From: Clostridiales bacterium
GTDB lineage: Bacteria; Bacillota; Clostridia; Christensenellales; Aristaeellaceae
Assembly (NCBI GenBank): GCA_004557125.1
Contig: SFET01000049.1
Location: forward strand, 1 to 15,135
Reading direction: 5' to 3'
Length of the DNA stretch: 15,135 nucleotides
Within the stretch, counting starts at the first letter, position 1. Every line of letters begins with the position of its first letter. The notes beneath the pieces are model-generated. The model saw nothing but the letters and a program-made list of their open reading frames with translations, was not told where the DNA came from and ran no database searches. Made by a program: the position numbers and the translations under genes. Of this stretch, positions 1-7,452 are shown piece after piece.

Positions 1-170
1 AGGAATGCCGGGATACGTTTTAATACTTTCCAGAAACGATCTGGTGTTGCTGCTCTGAGGCAGCATAAAGCCGGCTTCTCTGCACAGATCCTCAGCCATT
101 CGTTGTCTGTCAGTTCGTACCGTCGTATTATCCGCTTCATCTGGCTCACCTCATGCGTGATATTCGACAT
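1..170 (-). pseudogene. Possible IS5-like transposase N-terminal fragment, runs off left edge
   Basis: A minus-strand reading frame starts at ATG 170 (or ATG 140) and stays open to the window edge, 56 codons. It contains RRYELTDNEW, which resembles the R-Y-x-L-T-D-x-x-W opening found at the start of many IS5-family transposases. After that motif the usual continuation (PLLPP...GRP...) is not seen in this or either neighbouring frame, so the copy is probably decayed or frameshifted, or the resemblance is coincidental. No terminal inverted repeat could be identified. The stretch is AT-richer than the sugar operon beside it. The call rests on about ten residues only and is weak. Confidence 0.3.
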
Positions 171-302
171 TGACTACCTGTTTCCCTTTTGGTATTTCTT
201 CATATTTGCATATTCCTTCGCTTTTCGCTCGGATTTATGCTTTTGGAAACATACTCTAGGCAGTCTTTCACGTTTCTTTTCAATGTTATCTATCCTTCTT
301 GC

Positions 303-334
303 AAAAAACAAGGATGATCTCTTGACCATCCTTG
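303..334 (-). terminator. Intrinsic terminator of the sugar operon
   Basis: Read on the minus strand, CAAGGATGGTC pairs with GATCATCCTTG (11 bp with one G-U wobble) around an AAGA tetraloop (309-334). It is followed directly by six T (303-308). It lies about 135 nt beyond the last operon stop codon at 470, with no gene between. This is a textbook rho-independent terminator and sets the 3' end of the roughly 11-kb transcription unit. Confidence 0.9.
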
Positions 335-469
335 CGGGACACTTATCCAATTTCTTCGATCTGAAAGTATAGAGTGAACACTTGTGTACTTGATTATCAA
401 ATTAGTCTATTCCTGCATTCGTCTTCTGATTCTGCCAGTTACGATCGCTTTGGAGGCCTCCAAATGGAA
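335..469 (-). other. 3' untranslated stretch with a perfect palindrome at 449-464
   Basis: This non-coding interval lies between the last operon gene and its terminator. It contains the 16-nt perfect palindrome TTTGGAGGCCTCCAAA (449-464), which ends 5 nt beyond the stop codon. The palindrome has no spacer and no T-tract, so it is not a terminator by itself. It could be a protein-binding site or a short mRNA 3' hairpin, or it may be chance. Confidence 0.4.
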
Positions 470-1690
470 TCAATGGAACGGACGCTTCATCGCCTCCACC
501 TGCGGTGCGCCGCAGTCGGGGCCGAAGTGCTTGAGGATGACCAGATCCTCATACTTCGAGGTGTTGACGACCCGCACGCCCCGAGCCGCCGCATCGTGGG
601 ACACGAAAAATTCATCCGCCGTCAGCTCGCCGTAGCGAATCAGCGTCGGCGTTTCGCAATCATATACACCGAACCTGCCGTGTCCCTCGATCACGAGGCA
701 GCCGTATGCGGCCTGATCGCTGATGACGACCTCGCAGCCGGGCTTGACCGTCAGCTCCTTGGCGCCCACATAGTCGTTGCCGTATGCGATCCACCTCTGG
801 TTCCAGCCCTCGCCCTCCTTTTCCAGCAGAGGTCTGCGGAAGAAGCGCTCGCGATAATCCGGGCAGGTGTTCAGATCCCAGTCCGCAACATCCATGATCA
901 CGTCCAGATTGTTCTTGTCCGCATCCGGCACATATCCCGCCAGATCGTCATAGCCGAACACCTCGCCGTTGACCACGTTCTCCCACATGGCCATCACGTC
1001 GGAGTTCCACTGCGGCTCATAGGTGCACAGGGAGCCGGGCGCGTGCACCACGCCCGCGGGCGTGTACCAGCCGGTGTCCAGCTCGATGCGGAATGCGCGG
1101 GAGAGCTCGGTGATGCGGCCGTCGCACTTGGTAAAGTTGGCCAGGCGCTCCTTGACCTCCTCGCGGGTGACGGAGGGATCGAAGCCGAAGTAGGACACCG
1201 GGAACTGGCCCAGGGTCTGGTTGTACTGCTTCGGGAAGAAGTAGTGCTCGTGCTTGGGCTTCACGCCGCCATAGCGCTTGCAGGCCTCCTCGCCGTGGTG
1301 GATGTGGTGGAACAGCGGCATATCGTAGTCGTAGAACTTGGAGTACATCGGCCAGGTTCCGAAGCGGTCGATCAGCTCCTGACCGATCAGCTCCGCGCCC
1401 AGCTCGTCCACAAAATCCTTGAAGAGCACGACGTGCTCCTTGTCATCGTCCACATTGACGAAGCTCATGCCCTCGTAGGGGCCGGCGCCCTTCGTCTCCA
1501 CATGGGTGATGGAGGAGAACCAGCGCTCCACGATCGCTCCGCGCTCCATACCCATCGCGAACAGATCGTCCGGATGCAGGCGAATGCGGCGACCGGGGCG
1601 GTTGAAGGGACGCGGAACCCAGGTCGGGGTCAGGCGAAGCACGCCTTCACCGGCCTGAAGCGTCGCGCGAATGGTTTCTAGCTTGGACAT
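470..1690 (-). CDS. Phosphomannose-isomerase-like cupin protein, paralogue 2
   Basis: 406-aa soluble protein, last gene of the operon. The ATG at 1690 (MSKLETIRAT) is chosen because GAGAGG lies about 10 nt upstream and the paralogue at 2821-4011 starts with the same MSK; an in-frame ATG 21 nt further upstream is less likely. The core resembles type I mannose-6-phosphate isomerase. HHIHH (128-132) sits where that family has QxH; a KxE pattern gives Glu148; PAGVVH (211-216) is cupin motif 2 with His216. By analogy His129, His131, Glu148 and His216 would bind the metal; that is inference. Shared N-terminal blocks (WVPR.F.RPGRR.RLHPDD, ERWFSS) suggest a defined subfamily. It follows the DUF4432 gene with a 72-nt gap. 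It is probably an isomerase or epimerase of an unusual sugar, but the substrate is unknown and a dioxygenase-type role is not excluded. Confidence 0.75.
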   Translation of the reverse strand: MSKLETIRATLQAGEGVLRLTPTWVPRPFNRPGRRIRLHPDDLFAMGMERGAIVERWFSSITHVETKGAGPYEGMSFVNVDDDKEHVVLFKDFVDELGAELIGQELIDRFGTWPMYSKFYDYDMPLFHHIHHGEEACKRYGGVKPKHEHYFFPKQYNQTLGQFPVSYFGFDPSVTREEVKERLANFTKCDGRITELSRAFRIELDTGWYTPAGVVHAPGSLCTYEPQWNSDVMAMWENVVNGEVFGYDDLAGYVPDADKNNLDVIMDVADWDLNTCPDYRERFFRRPLLEKEGEGWNQRWIAYGNDYVGAKELTVKPGCEVVISDQAAYGCLVIEGHGRFGVYDCETPTLIRYGELTADEFFVSHDAAARGVRVVNTSKYEDLVILKHFGPDCGAPQVEAMKRPFH

Positions 1691-1762
1691 GGATTTCTGC
1701 CTCTCTTTCATTGGAATTGCGGGCGGCGTGCGGTCGACGGGTGCAAGCCGCCCGTGTGCGCA

Positions 1763-2809
1763 TCAGGGATTCTTCGCCCGCGCACGATAGTCGTCGATCA
1801 TTGCAGGATCGTCCGTAAATTCAATTTCCAAATTATATTCCCGCGTCTCACCCGGCTCCAGATAGGTCAGCAGGCCGCTTTTGCGCGCATCGCTCCGGTT
1901 CATGACGCCGGAGGTGGTGGGCTCCAGGCCCAGCGCATAGTCGCCCGCGCGCATGCACTTCCACTCGCACAGCAGCGGAAGCACCGTTCCGTCAAAGCGG
2001 ATGATCGCGGCCATTCCCAGTTTTTCGTTGTGCAGCATCGCAAAGGCTTCGCTGCCCAGCTCCGTGTGGAAGTAGCACTGCTCGTCCCGATTCATCTCCG
2101 GCTTTTCCATCAGGGCATACTTCTCCATGCCGTCAGCGGCAATGGGATCCCGCGGTGCAATCCGCGTCGCGGAGGTGTACACCCGCGCGCCCGCGTCCAG
2201 CATCGGATAGCCAAAGTTGATGTGATAGATCATCATCACGGGGTCGGTGGAAAAGCTCTGATTCTCAATCACGTCGTGGATGCGGATCACATCCCGCTCG
2301 GTCTCCAGCGTCAGCTGCCTGCGCATCAGCATGTTCTCCTCGAACACGCAGGCCTCGCGCACCTTGCCCTCCACGCGGAACACCAGTTCATCGCCCTCAT
2401 AGTCGTCCCGCACGCACACCTGCTGCGCGGGCAGATTGCTGAAGGGGCCGTGCAGGCCCAGCTCCCGCCCGTCGTTGCCGGGAGCACCGGCATAGGTCAT
2501 GCCGCAGGTGGTCAGCAGTCCGGCGGAGAACTGCTTCAGGAAGCCGCGCACGCCGTCCTCGACGTACAACCCCGGATGCCGGATCCCCTGCTTGGAGGCA
2601 AAGCCCATGTTCCTTCCCTTGTAGCTGACGTAGGGCAGATCAAAGGCGCGATCCGCCAGAACCGTCATCTCCAGATTCCGTCCGTTCTTCAGGTCAAAGG
2701 CGCGCACGCCGCTTGCCGGGCCGTCTGCAAAGACGTATTCCTTCCAACCGCAGATGGCGTTGAGATCGCCGACGCACTGCCGGAGCGCAAATTCCTGACT
2801 CTTCTTCAT
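1763..2809 (-). CDS. DUF4432 aldose-1-epimerase-like (mutarotase fold) protein
   Basis: 348-aa cytosolic protein of the DUF4432 branch of the galactose-mutarotase superfamily. Family-like blocks are visible: LADRAFDL (51-58), GLHGPFSNLPA (118-128), YHINFGYPML (195-204) and LGLEPTT (293-299). His120, His196 and Glu296 fall where mutarotases carry substrate-binding and catalytic His/Glu residues. The likely role is interconverting anomers of the imported sugar, or acting on a related keto-sugar; family members are mostly uncharacterised. The start at 2809 has GGAG about 8 nt upstream and lies 11 nt after the stop of the upstream cupin gene, so the two are tightly coupled. It sits between the two paralogous cupins, which suggests that all three act on the same intermediate. 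The family call is confident; the reaction is inferred. Confidence 0.85.
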   Translation of the reverse strand: MKKSQEFALRQCVGDLNAICGWKEYVFADGPASGVRAFDLKNGRNLEMTVLADRAFDLPYVSYKGRNMGFASKQGIRHPGLYVEDGVRGFLKQFSAGLLTTCGMTYAGAPGNDGRELGLHGPFSNLPAQQVCVRDDYEGDELVFRVEGKVREACVFEENMLMRRQLTLETERDVIRIHDVIENQSFSTDPVMMIYHINFGYPMLDAGARVYTSATRIAPRDPIAADGMEKYALMEKPEMNRDEQCYFHTELGSEAFAMLHNEKLGMAAIIRFDGTVLPLLCEWKCMRAGDYALGLEPTTSGVMNRSDARKSGLLTYLEPGETREYNLEIEFTDDPAMIDDYRARAKNP

Positions 2810-2820
2810 TGCATTTCTCC

Positions 2821-4011
2821 TCAGATCCTCGCAAAGTGGCGCAGGATCACCAGCGGCTCAGACTTGGAAAGGTTGGTGAAGGTCACGCCCGCGCGGGAAG
2901 CCGGCTCCGTCACGAAATACTCGTCGTGGGTCAGCTGACCGAAGCGGATCATGTTGGGCGAGGAGAGCTCCATACCATTGATGGTGCCGAAGCCCTGGAT
3001 GCAGATCAGGCCGTAGGCCATCTCGTCCTTCAGCGTCACGGTGCGCCCGGGCAGCACGGTGTAGCGCCGCGCACCCAGCTGGTCGCACTTGTAGCAGATC
3101 CACTCGTCGATGTAGCCCTCCGCCTTCATCTGTTCCATGTTGTCCACCGGCAGCGGAACCATGCGCCGGTTCTGATAGAACATCGGATCCAGGTTCAGAT
3201 CCCAGTCCATGACCTCCACCAGGTAGTCGAAGTCGCCCTTCTTGTCCTCGGGACAGTTCTTCCACAGCAGATCCTCGCCCACAACGTGGTCGAAGTAGAG
3301 CACGGACTGGTACATGGCGTACACGTCGGAGGCAAACTGGGGCTCATAGGTGCACATGCTGGCCGGTGCGTGCATCACTCCGGGCGGCACGTCCCAGCCT
3401 GTGTCCACATCGATGGCATAGGCGCGCGAGAGGGACAGCAGGCGATTGTCGCCCTTGGTGAACGCAGCCAGCGCATCGCGCACCTGCGCCTTCGTCGTGC
3501 CGGGATTGAAGCCGAAGAAGGTAAAGGGAAATTCACCGCCGTAGACATTGTTGTACTGCGCCGGGAAGAAGTACATCTCGGGCTTTCCGGCTTCGCCCAC
3601 CTTCGCGGCATACTCGTCATTGTGGTGGATGTGATGCGGCAGCGGCCCCTTGTTGTCGAAGAACTTGGAGTACATGGGCCAGCGACCATACTTGGCGAAG
3701 AGCTTGTCTCCAATAAATTCACCCTTGAACTCAGCCACAGCATCGATCAGCCGCGCCTGTTCTCCATCCTCGGTGACGATGAAGCTCAGGCCCTGGTTCT
3801 CCGGAGTGCCCGGGCCGTTGTCCGCTGGCGTTGTGGAAGAGAACCAGCGCTCATCAATGCCGCCGCGCTCGGTTCCCAGTGCGAAGTAATCGTCGGGATG
3901 CAGGCGCAGCCTGCGTCCGGGACGGCAGAAGGAGCGGGGTACCCAGTTGGGGGCCAGGCGAACGACGCCGTTGCCCTGATTCAATGCCCGATCAATGATA
4001 GCTTTCGACAT
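2821..4011 (-). CDS. Phosphomannose-isomerase-like cupin protein, paralogue 1
   Basis: 396-aa protein, clearly paralogous to 470-1690 along its whole length (shared RPGRR-RLHPDD, ERWFSS, WPMYSKF, HHIHH, DTGW-P-GV-HAP, CTYEPQ). ATG 4011 is chosen because GGAGG lies about 8 nt upstream; an in-frame ATG 39 nt earlier lacks a good ribosome binding site. The stretch HHIHHNDEYA...GEAGKPEMYF (126-148) parallels the QxHPDDEYA...GE-GK-E-WY region of bacterial type I phosphomannose isomerases. PPGVMH (209-214) matches their PAGTLH motif. Likely metal ligands are His127, His129, Glu145 and His214. The usual Gln is replaced by His, which argues for a function distinct from ManA. The gene starts 43 nt after the dehydrogenase stop. 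The substrate is unknown. Confidence 0.75.
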   Translation of the reverse strand: MSKAIIDRALNQGNGVVRLAPNWVPRSFCRPGRRLRLHPDDYFALGTERGGIDERWFSSTTPADNGPGTPENQGLSFIVTEDGEQARLIDAVAEFKGEFIGDKLFAKYGRWPMYSKFFDNKGPLPHHIHHNDEYAAKVGEAGKPEMYFFPAQYNNVYGGEFPFTFFGFNPGTTKAQVRDALAAFTKGDNRLLSLSRAYAIDVDTGWDVPPGVMHAPASMCTYEPQFASDVYAMYQSVLYFDHVVGEDLLWKNCPEDKKGDFDYLVEVMDWDLNLDPMFYQNRRMVPLPVDNMEQMKAEGYIDEWICYKCDQLGARRYTVLPGRTVTLKDEMAYGLICIQGFGTINGMELSSPNMIRFGQLTHDEYFVTEPASRAGVTFTNLSKSEPLVILRHFARI

Positions 4012-4054
4012 GCAAAACCCCTCCATTTCCATAAAATTCTGAAGATGCATTCTC

Positions 4055-5137
4055 TCAATCCATCAAAACCATGCCCTTGATCTTTTCCGGCTTGGAATTG
4101 TCGCTCATGAACGCAATCGCCTGCTCAAGCTCCTCCAGACGGAAGCGATGGGTTACAAATTCCTCCGGTGTGACAAAGCCCGCCTTCATGGATTTGATGG
4201 CCGTGTCCCAGGTAAAGGGCGCCAGCCAGCTGACGTTGATCCGCTTGTCCATCTGGAGCGTGTGCAGCAGCGGAACCTCCAGGATCGTGTCCTCGCCGGG
4301 CAGGCCGAAGTAGACGATGTTTGCGCCGCGACCCGTGACGTCCAGCGCGCCCTGCAGCGCGCTCTTGGCCGCTGTGGGCACGATCGCCCGATTCGCCATG
4401 TCCCCGTCCGTGATTTCGGATATGGATTTCGCCAGATCGTCCGTATAGTAGGGCGAATTTTTATCCAGTGTGTTGAACACGTAATCTGCGCCCATTTCCC
4501 TTGCCTTCTCGAGGCCGTAGTCCAGGATGCCGACCATCGCAATCTTGCCCGCACCGCTCGCCCGGATGAGCTTGAGCTGCATCAGGCCAAGCGTGCCGGG
4601 GCCGAAGATCACGACGAAGTCGCCGAGCTTCACATCCAGCTTCTTTACGCCATAGCAAGCACAGGCCAGCGGCTCGCACAGCGCCGCCTGTTCAAAGGAA
4701 ATGTCGTCGGAAATCTTGTGCAGATGCGTGTAGTTCACCAGCGCGTACTCCGCAAATGCGCCGTTGAAATTCACGCCGCTGGTGCGGGTGTTCTTGCACA
4801 GGTTCACCTGCTCCCTGGCGCATTCCGGGCAGGCGTTGCAGTTCTGCACCGGGTTGGCCAGAACGCGATCGCCCACCTCAAAGAGCTTCATTTCGCGGGC
4901 GATGCGTCCGACCTGCGCCACCTCGCCGGAGAATTCGTGGCCCAGAATCAGCGGGCCCTTGCCGTTTGCCGTCTCCAGCGGGCTCTTGCCATAATAATAG
5001 GCCAGATCGCTGCCGCAGATGCCGCAGGCGCGCACGCGAACCAGCACCTGGTTGTCCGCGACCTCCGGAACCGGCACCTCCTCCATGCGCATCACGCAGG
5101 GCTCGTAAAACACTTGTGCTTTCATGGTTGTCTTCAT
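4055..5137 (-). CDS. Zinc-dependent medium-chain alcohol/polyol dehydrogenase
   Basis: 360-aa MDR-family oxidoreductase of the sorbitol/threonine dehydrogenase type. The N-terminal catalytic domain has GICGSD with Cys41, and GHE with His67 and Glu68, as catalytic-zinc ligands. A complete structural zinc site is present: Cys100, Cys103, Cys106 and Cys114. The Rossmann domain contains FGPGTLG followed by the alternating strand-helix pattern typical of NAD(P) binding. It most likely oxidises a hydroxyl of the imported sugar or polyol, or reduces the corresponding ketone. GGAG lies about 10 nt before the ATG. The gene follows the second permease after 27 nt. A mutarotase-like gene, Zn-dehydrogenase and ribose-type transporter also occur together in the E. 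coli yph cluster, a parallel in gene content only. Substrate specificity cannot be read from sequence. Confidence 0.9.
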   Translation of the reverse strand: MKTTMKAQVFYEPCVMRMEEVPVPEVADNQVLVRVRACGICGSDLAYYYGKSPLETANGKGPLILGHEFSGEVAQVGRIAREMKLFEVGDRVLANPVQNCNACPECAREQVNLCKNTRTSGVNFNGAFAEYALVNYTHLHKISDDISFEQAALCEPLACACYGVKKLDVKLGDFVVIFGPGTLGLMQLKLIRASGAGKIAMVGILDYGLEKAREMGADYVFNTLDKNSPYYTDDLAKSISEITDGDMANRAIVPTAAKSALQGALDVTGRGANIVYFGLPGEDTILEVPLLHTLQMDKRINVSWLAPFTWDTAIKSMKAGFVTPEEFVTHRFRLEELEQAIAFMSDNSKPEKIKGMVLMD

Positions 5138-5164
5138 ATTTACCGCACTCCTTCTCTGTAAAGA

Positions 5165-6133
5165 TTAATCGTTGCGCACAATGACCTTCCGGGTCTTTCT
5201 CTGCACCATCAGACAGTCGGTTGCAATGACCGCAATCAGTATCAGTCCCTTGATCACGTCCTGCCAGCTCGCCTGAATCTCAAGTCGCTGCAGGCCGTTG
5301 AACAATACGCCGATGAACAGCATGCCCCAGAAGGTGCGCACGGCGCTGCCGCTGCCGCCGGACATGCTTGTTCCGCCAATGACCACGCCGGCCACGCAGG
5401 ACATCGTCAGGTCGCTGCCATAGAGGGAATTGCCCGAGGACAGGCGCATGGACATCAGAATTCCCGAGACCGAGGTGCAGAAGCCCAGGATCACGAACAG
5501 CATGGTCTTGTAGAAGTCCACGTTGATGCCCGCCATCTTCGCCACCGTCATGTTGCCGCCGGTGGCGTACACATTGCGTCCAAAGCGCGTGTGCTTCAGT
5601 ACCAGATGCGTAATCAGAAAGGCGAGCAGGAAGAACCAGGTGATCGTGGGGATCCCGAACAGCTTGCCATTGCCGAAGGCGTTCAGCGCATCGTTGGGAT
5701 AGTTGTTTGGCTTGCCGTTGGTGTACGTCAGCGCCAGTCCCTTGAGGAACATCATCATGCCCAGCGTCACAACGAAGGCGTTCATCTTGATCTTGGAGAC
5801 CATGAGGCCGTTCAAAAGGCCTACGACAATGCCAACTGCCAGGCAGAGCAGCACCGCCGGGAACACGCCCGCCTTCTTGGCGATGTCGGTGAACAGCAGC
5901 GTGATGAAGCCCATCAGCGAGCTGATGGAGAGGTCAAACTCGCCGCCGATGATTGAAATCGTCATGGCGAAGGCCACGATGCCGTAGGTGGAGATCTGCA
6001 GCAGGATGTTGGAAATGTTGGTGACGGACAAGAAGCCCTTCGCAGAGACGGACAGCACCAGCACAGCCGCAATCAGCGCCACGATGATGATGTTGCTTCT
6101 GATGAAGGCAATGAATCCTGTTTTTTTCTTCAT
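5165..6133 (-). CDS. Ribose-type sugar ABC transporter permease (second permease)
   Basis: 322-aa polytopic membrane protein of the RbsC/BPD_transp_2 family, normal length. Multiple hydrophobic segments begin at about residue 14. The conserved block after the first helices reads GGEFDLSISS (63-72), a variant of the family TGGIDLSVGS motif. The region GRNVYATGGN...GINV, which contacts the ATPase in this family, is present. Its start lies 6 nt after the stop of the first permease, with AGAGG upstream, so the two are co-translated and probably form a heterodimeric channel. It imports a monosaccharide or polyol together with the ATPase and binding protein encoded upstream. Confidence 0.93.
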   Translation of the reverse strand: MKKKTGFIAFIRSNIIIVALIAAVLVLSVSAKGFLSVTNISNILLQISTYGIVAFAMTISIIGGEFDLSISSLMGFITLLFTDIAKKAGVFPAVLLCLAVGIVVGLLNGLMVSKIKMNAFVVTLGMMMFLKGLALTYTNGKPNNYPNDALNAFGNGKLFGIPTITWFFLLAFLITHLVLKHTRFGRNVYATGGNMTVAKMAGINVDFYKTMLFVILGFCTSVSGILMSMRLSSGNSLYGSDLTMSCVAGVVIGGTSMSGGSGSAVRTFWGMLFIGVLFNGLQRLEIQASWQDVIKGLILIAVIATDCLMVQRKTRKVIVRND

Positions 6134-6139
6134 AGCGCA

Positions 6140-7435
6140 TCAACCTCTCTTCAGCTTGCGGTTCTTGTTGATGACGTCCAGGCCGAAGGCGAAGATAATG
6201 ACGAGGCCCTTAATCATCATCTGCGGATAGGTGGAATAGCCCAGCAGGTTCATCGAATTGGTGATGATGCCGATGATGAGCACGCCCAGCATCGTATTGA
6301 TGAAGCTGCCGCTGCCGCCCTTCATGGAGACGCCGCCTACCACGCACATGGCGATGGCGCTCATCTCATAGTCCGTGCCTGCCGTGGGATTCGCGGTCAT
6401 CACGCGGGAGGTCTGCAGAACACCCGCAACGCCGCAGATGCCGCCGCAGATCAGGAACGCCAAAAGGATGTACAGCCGCACGTTGATGCCGCTCAGCTGC
6501 GCCGCCTTCGGATTGGAACCGACGAACATCAGGTTGCGGCCGAATCTGGTGTAATTGAGCACGAGCTGGCAGATCACGATGATGCCGAAGAAGATGTATG
6601 CGGGATTGATGCCCGCGCCCAGCTTCTGAAACAGGCCCAGACCCCGGTTCTGCAGGTCGGCCGCCTCCAGGGTGATGTAGGTTCCGCCCTGCACCAGCAG
6701 CGCCAGCGCGGCGATCGCCGATTGCCCGCCGTAGGTCACGATGAAGGATTCGCCCATGCGCCCGTTGATGCCGGCCATCACGCCGCCGGTGAAGCTTCCC
6801 ATCAGGCAGCCGAGCAGCACCGGCACGAGGAAGCAGAGCAGCAGGCTGCTGGTGCTGCGCAGCAGAGACGCGCAGATGATGCCCACGAGGGAGAGAATCG
6901 ATCCGATGGTGAGGTCGATGTTGCCCGTCAGCAGCACGAAGGTGATGCCGCAGGCCATCACGCCCCAGATGGCGATCTGGTTGAGTATGTTCTGGAAGTT
7001 GGACAGCGTGAAGAAGCGAGGGAAGGCAAAGGACATGACGATCATCAGAAGCAGGATAATGACGAACATCATGTAATCCCCCAGGAAATCCAGCGCATCC
7101 TCCCGGAACGACCTCGAAAACAGCACGTCCCGCAGCGTGGAATCCTCATTCTGTGGATAGCGGCGGTTGGAAATCACCCGCGCGCAGATGTGCAGCGCCA
7201 GGCCAGCCAGCGTGAGCGCTGCGCCCAGCAAAAACAGCGGCCAGAACGCATGGTAGCAGAAATTCAGATACTTCTGATATGGCGTTGCCGTACCCGCCTC
7301 CAGCGCCTCGATCATGGCTGCGAGCACCTTGGACTTCTGCGCAAGATAGTTTGCGCGCCCGTAGATCCCGGTGAACAGCAGCGCAACGCCCGCGATCAGG
7401 CAGATGACGGATCCTCTGTTGATTTTTTTCTTCAT
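6140..7435 (-). CDS. Ribose-type sugar ABC transporter permease with N-terminal extension
   Basis: 431-aa RbsC-family permease, about 110 residues longer than usual. ATG 7435 is chosen because GGAGGT stands 9 nt upstream; a TTG 21 nt earlier overlaps the ATPase stop. Residues 1-117 are an added module: one hydrophobic helix (about 9-26), an amphipathic stretch, a second helix (about 65-84) and a charged linker. The canonical permease begins near 118, with TGNIDLTIGS at 170-179 and a later GRNLMFVGSN...LSGINV block. Together with 5165-6133 it would form the transmembrane channel. The purpose of the extra two-helix module is unknown; it could mediate assembly or contact with the binding protein. 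Confidence 0.92.
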   Translation of the reverse strand: MKKKINRGSVICLIAGVALLFTGIYGRANYLAQKSKVLAAMIEALEAGTATPYQKYLNFCYHAFWPLFLLGAALTLAGLALHICARVISNRRYPQNEDSTLRDVLFSRSFREDALDFLGDYMMFVIILLLMIVMSFAFPRFFTLSNFQNILNQIAIWGVMACGITFVLLTGNIDLTIGSILSLVGIICASLLRSTSSLLLCFLVPVLLGCLMGSFTGGVMAGINGRMGESFIVTYGGQSAIAALALLVQGGTYITLEAADLQNRGLGLFQKLGAGINPAYIFFGIIVICQLVLNYTRFGRNLMFVGSNPKAAQLSGINVRLYILLAFLICGGICGVAGVLQTSRVMTANPTAGTDYEMSAIAMCVVGGVSMKGGSGSFINTMLGVLIIGIITNSMNLLGYSTYPQMMIKGLVIIFAFGLDVINKNRKLKRG

Positions 7436-7452
7436 TTCTCCAAGACCTCCCA

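Noticed and set aside
103..372. Plus-strand 89-codon frame rich in hydrophobic residues
   Set aside because: No ribosome binding site or homology. It overlaps the operon terminator and reads opposite the possible transposase start.
374..1681. Long plus-strand open frame of 435 codons opposite the cupin gene
   Set aside because: It is antisense to a gene with clear homology and ribosome binding site. It has no recognisable domain and arises from high-GC third-position bias; the same holds for the plus-strand frames at 1754-2938, 2809-4080, 4148-5161, 6722-7636, 7981-9252 and 9081-10049.
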